A DNA stretch of 14,811 nucleotides from an uncultured Parabacteroides sp. (lineage in GTDB: Bacteria > Bacteroidota > Bacteroidia > Bacteroidales > Tannerellaceae). Both the position numbers and the translations under genes were made by a program. The stretch spans positions 1-14,811 of the forward strand of contig URGO01000075.1 of NCBI GenBank assembly GCA_900547435.1, in the 5' to 3' direction. Below are positions 13,748-14,811 of this stretch, in pieces (position 1 is the first letter of the stretch; each line of letters starts with the position of its first letter). The notes below the pieces were generated by a model. The model was not told where the DNA came from, made no database searches, and saw only the letters and a program-made list of their open reading frames with translations.

Positions 13748-14811
13748 ATGGCAGTTTACTTAAATGATGTATCAAGAACCTTTGGCGAGTATTTGCTTAT
13801 TCCGGGTTTGACGACAAAAGAATGTACGCCTCAGAACGTATCACTAAAAACTCCTTTAGTAAAATTCAAAGCAGGCGAGAAATCTGCTATCCAATTGAAC
13901 ATCCCGTTTGTATCGGCTATCATGCAGTCTGTTTCCGGACCGGAATTGGCTATCGAATTAGCCCGTAACGGCGGTCTCTCCTTTATTTTCGGTTCACAAA
14001 CCATCGAGAACCAAGCTGAAATGGTTCGGAAAGTGAAAAAGTTCAAAGCTGGATTTGTTATCAGTGACTCTAATCTGACTCCGGAAAATACCTTAAAAGA
14101 TGTAGTCGATTTGGTAAGAACAACCGGACATTCGACTATCGGCATAACGGAAGACGGAACACCTAACGGTAAGTTGCTGGGAATCGTGACAAGCCGTGAT
14201 TACCGGGTTGAGAAAGACGACTTGAATACACCGGTAAAAGAGTTCATGACTCCGTTCTCCAAACTGATTGTCGGTGAGGCGGGAATTACCTTGTCTGAAG
14301 CGAATCAAATCATTTGGGAGCATAAGTTGAATACATTACCGATTATTGATAAAGACCAGAAATTACAATATTTCGTATTCCGCAAGGATTATGATAGCCA
14401 TCGTCAGAATCCCTACGAATTGTCGGGCAAGGACAAGACGCTGTTGGTGGGAGCAGGTATTAACACGCGCGATTATAAGGAACGTGTTCCGGCTTTGGTT
14501 GATGCGGGCGTAGATGTGCTTTGTATCGACTCATCGGATGGATATTCCGAATGGCAATCGGATACGTTGCGTTGGATTAAGGAGACCTACGGAGATAAGA
14601 TATTGGTTGGTGCAGGAAATGTGGTGGATCAGGAAGGGTTCAATTACCTGGTAGAGGCCGGAGCCGACTTTATAAAGGTGGGTATCGGCGGAGGTTCGAT
14701 TTGTATCACACGCGAACAGAAGGGTATCGGACGTGGACAGGCTACTGCATTGATAGATGTGGCTAAGGCTCGTGATGCTTATTTACAAAAAACGGGTCTG
14801 TATATTCATAT
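13748..14811 (+). CDS. guaB: IMP dehydrogenase, 5' part (cut by window end)
   Basis: The first 354 residues of IMP dehydrogenase, which oxidises IMP to XMP with NAD+, the committed step of guanine nucleotide synthesis. The gene is open at the window end; family length is about 490-500. The (beta/alpha)8 barrel starts at 1-100 (EYLLIPGLTT, IPFVSAIMQSVSG). Two CBS domains are inserted at about 100-215 (ISDSNLTPENTL, GIVTSRDY, FMTPFSKL, LNTLPIIDKD). The barrel then resumes with VGAGINTRD, LCIDSSDGYSEWQ (D261) and GIGGGSICITREQKGIGRGQ, where C319 is the catalytic cysteine. The TREQKGIGRGQ stretch differs from most bacterial enzymes and matches the type known from Tritrichomonas foetus, including the same residue numbers. 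The ATG at 13748 follows 13 nt after the DUF4922 stop and has its own promoter box. Confidence 0.96.
   Translation, partial: MAVYLNDVSRTFGEYLLIPGLTTKECTPQNVSLKTPLVKFKAGEKSAIQLNIPFVSAIMQSVSGPELAIELARNGGLSFIFGSQTIENQAEMVRKVKKFKAGFVISDSNLTPENTLKDVVDLVRTTGHSTIGITEDGTPNGKLLGIVTSRDYRVEKDDLNTPVKEFMTPFSKLIVGEAGITLSEANQIIWEHKLNTLPIIDKDQKLQYFVFRKDYDSHRQNPYELSGKDKTLLVGAGINTRDYKERVPALVDAGVDVLCIDSSDGYSEWQSDTLRWIKETYGDKILVGAGNVVDQEGFNYLVEAGADFIKVGIGGGSICITREQKGIGRGQATALIDVAKARDAYLQKTGLYIH

Overview
The window looks like a chromosomal segment from a member of the Bacteroidales, most likely Parabacteroides or a close relative. Four things point there: three promoter-like sites of the Bacteroidetes form (TTG, 20 nt, TAnnTTTG, or its -7 box alone); almost no Shine-Dalgarno sequences; family content typical of the order (OMP_b-brl_3-type barrel, 6-bladed beta-propeller lipoprotein, DUF4922 protein); and an rnf operon led by an RseC-family gene. 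The genus is inferred from general resemblance, not from a search. Every confident gene is on the + strand.

Region 1 (1-780) is clearly more AT-rich than the rest. It holds a tightly spaced pair of small unrecognised genes, a 74-residue peptide and an 80-residue protein with two membrane segments, followed by a long near-perfect inverted repeat. Region 2 (783-3065) is one large outer-membrane beta-barrel gene of the TonB-receptor-like OMP_b-brl_3 type. Its plug-like region contains a run of 12 A where losing one base would create an immediate stop. Positions 3066-3250 are non-coding with possible alternative RNA stems.

Region 3 (3251-8923) is a complete Rnf operon behind a good promoter: rseC-rnfB-rnfC-rnfD-rnfG-rnfE-rnfA. 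Rnf is a membrane complex that passes electrons between ferredoxin and NAD+ and couples this to Na+ or H+ pumping. RnfB and RnfC carry the Fe-S electron wires and the NADH/FMN site, RnfD and RnfG carry covalent FMN, and RnfA/RnfE form the membrane core. The rnfC-rnfD gap holds a decayed array of 8-bp units that switches strand half way, and the same octamers reappear between rnfA and galE. galE (8960-10000, UDP-glucose 4-epimerase) has no promoter I can see, so it may be the last gene of the rnf transcript. It is followed by a strong terminator at 10088-10138.

Region 4 (10156-13734) is a second transcription unit: a propeller lipoprotein, a two-part family 2 glycosyltransferase, and a DUF4922 protein with an HIT/GalT/Ap4A-phosphorylase-like active-site motif. 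The last two overlap by ATGA, so a joint role in nucleotide-sugar or glycan metabolism is plausible but unproven.

Region 5 (13748 to the window end) is guaB for IMP dehydrogenase, cut off by the window edge. It is of the type known from the protist Tritrichomonas foetus, and its apparent -7 box lies inside the end of the DUF4922 gene. No tRNA, rRNA, CRISPR array, transposase or integrase was seen.
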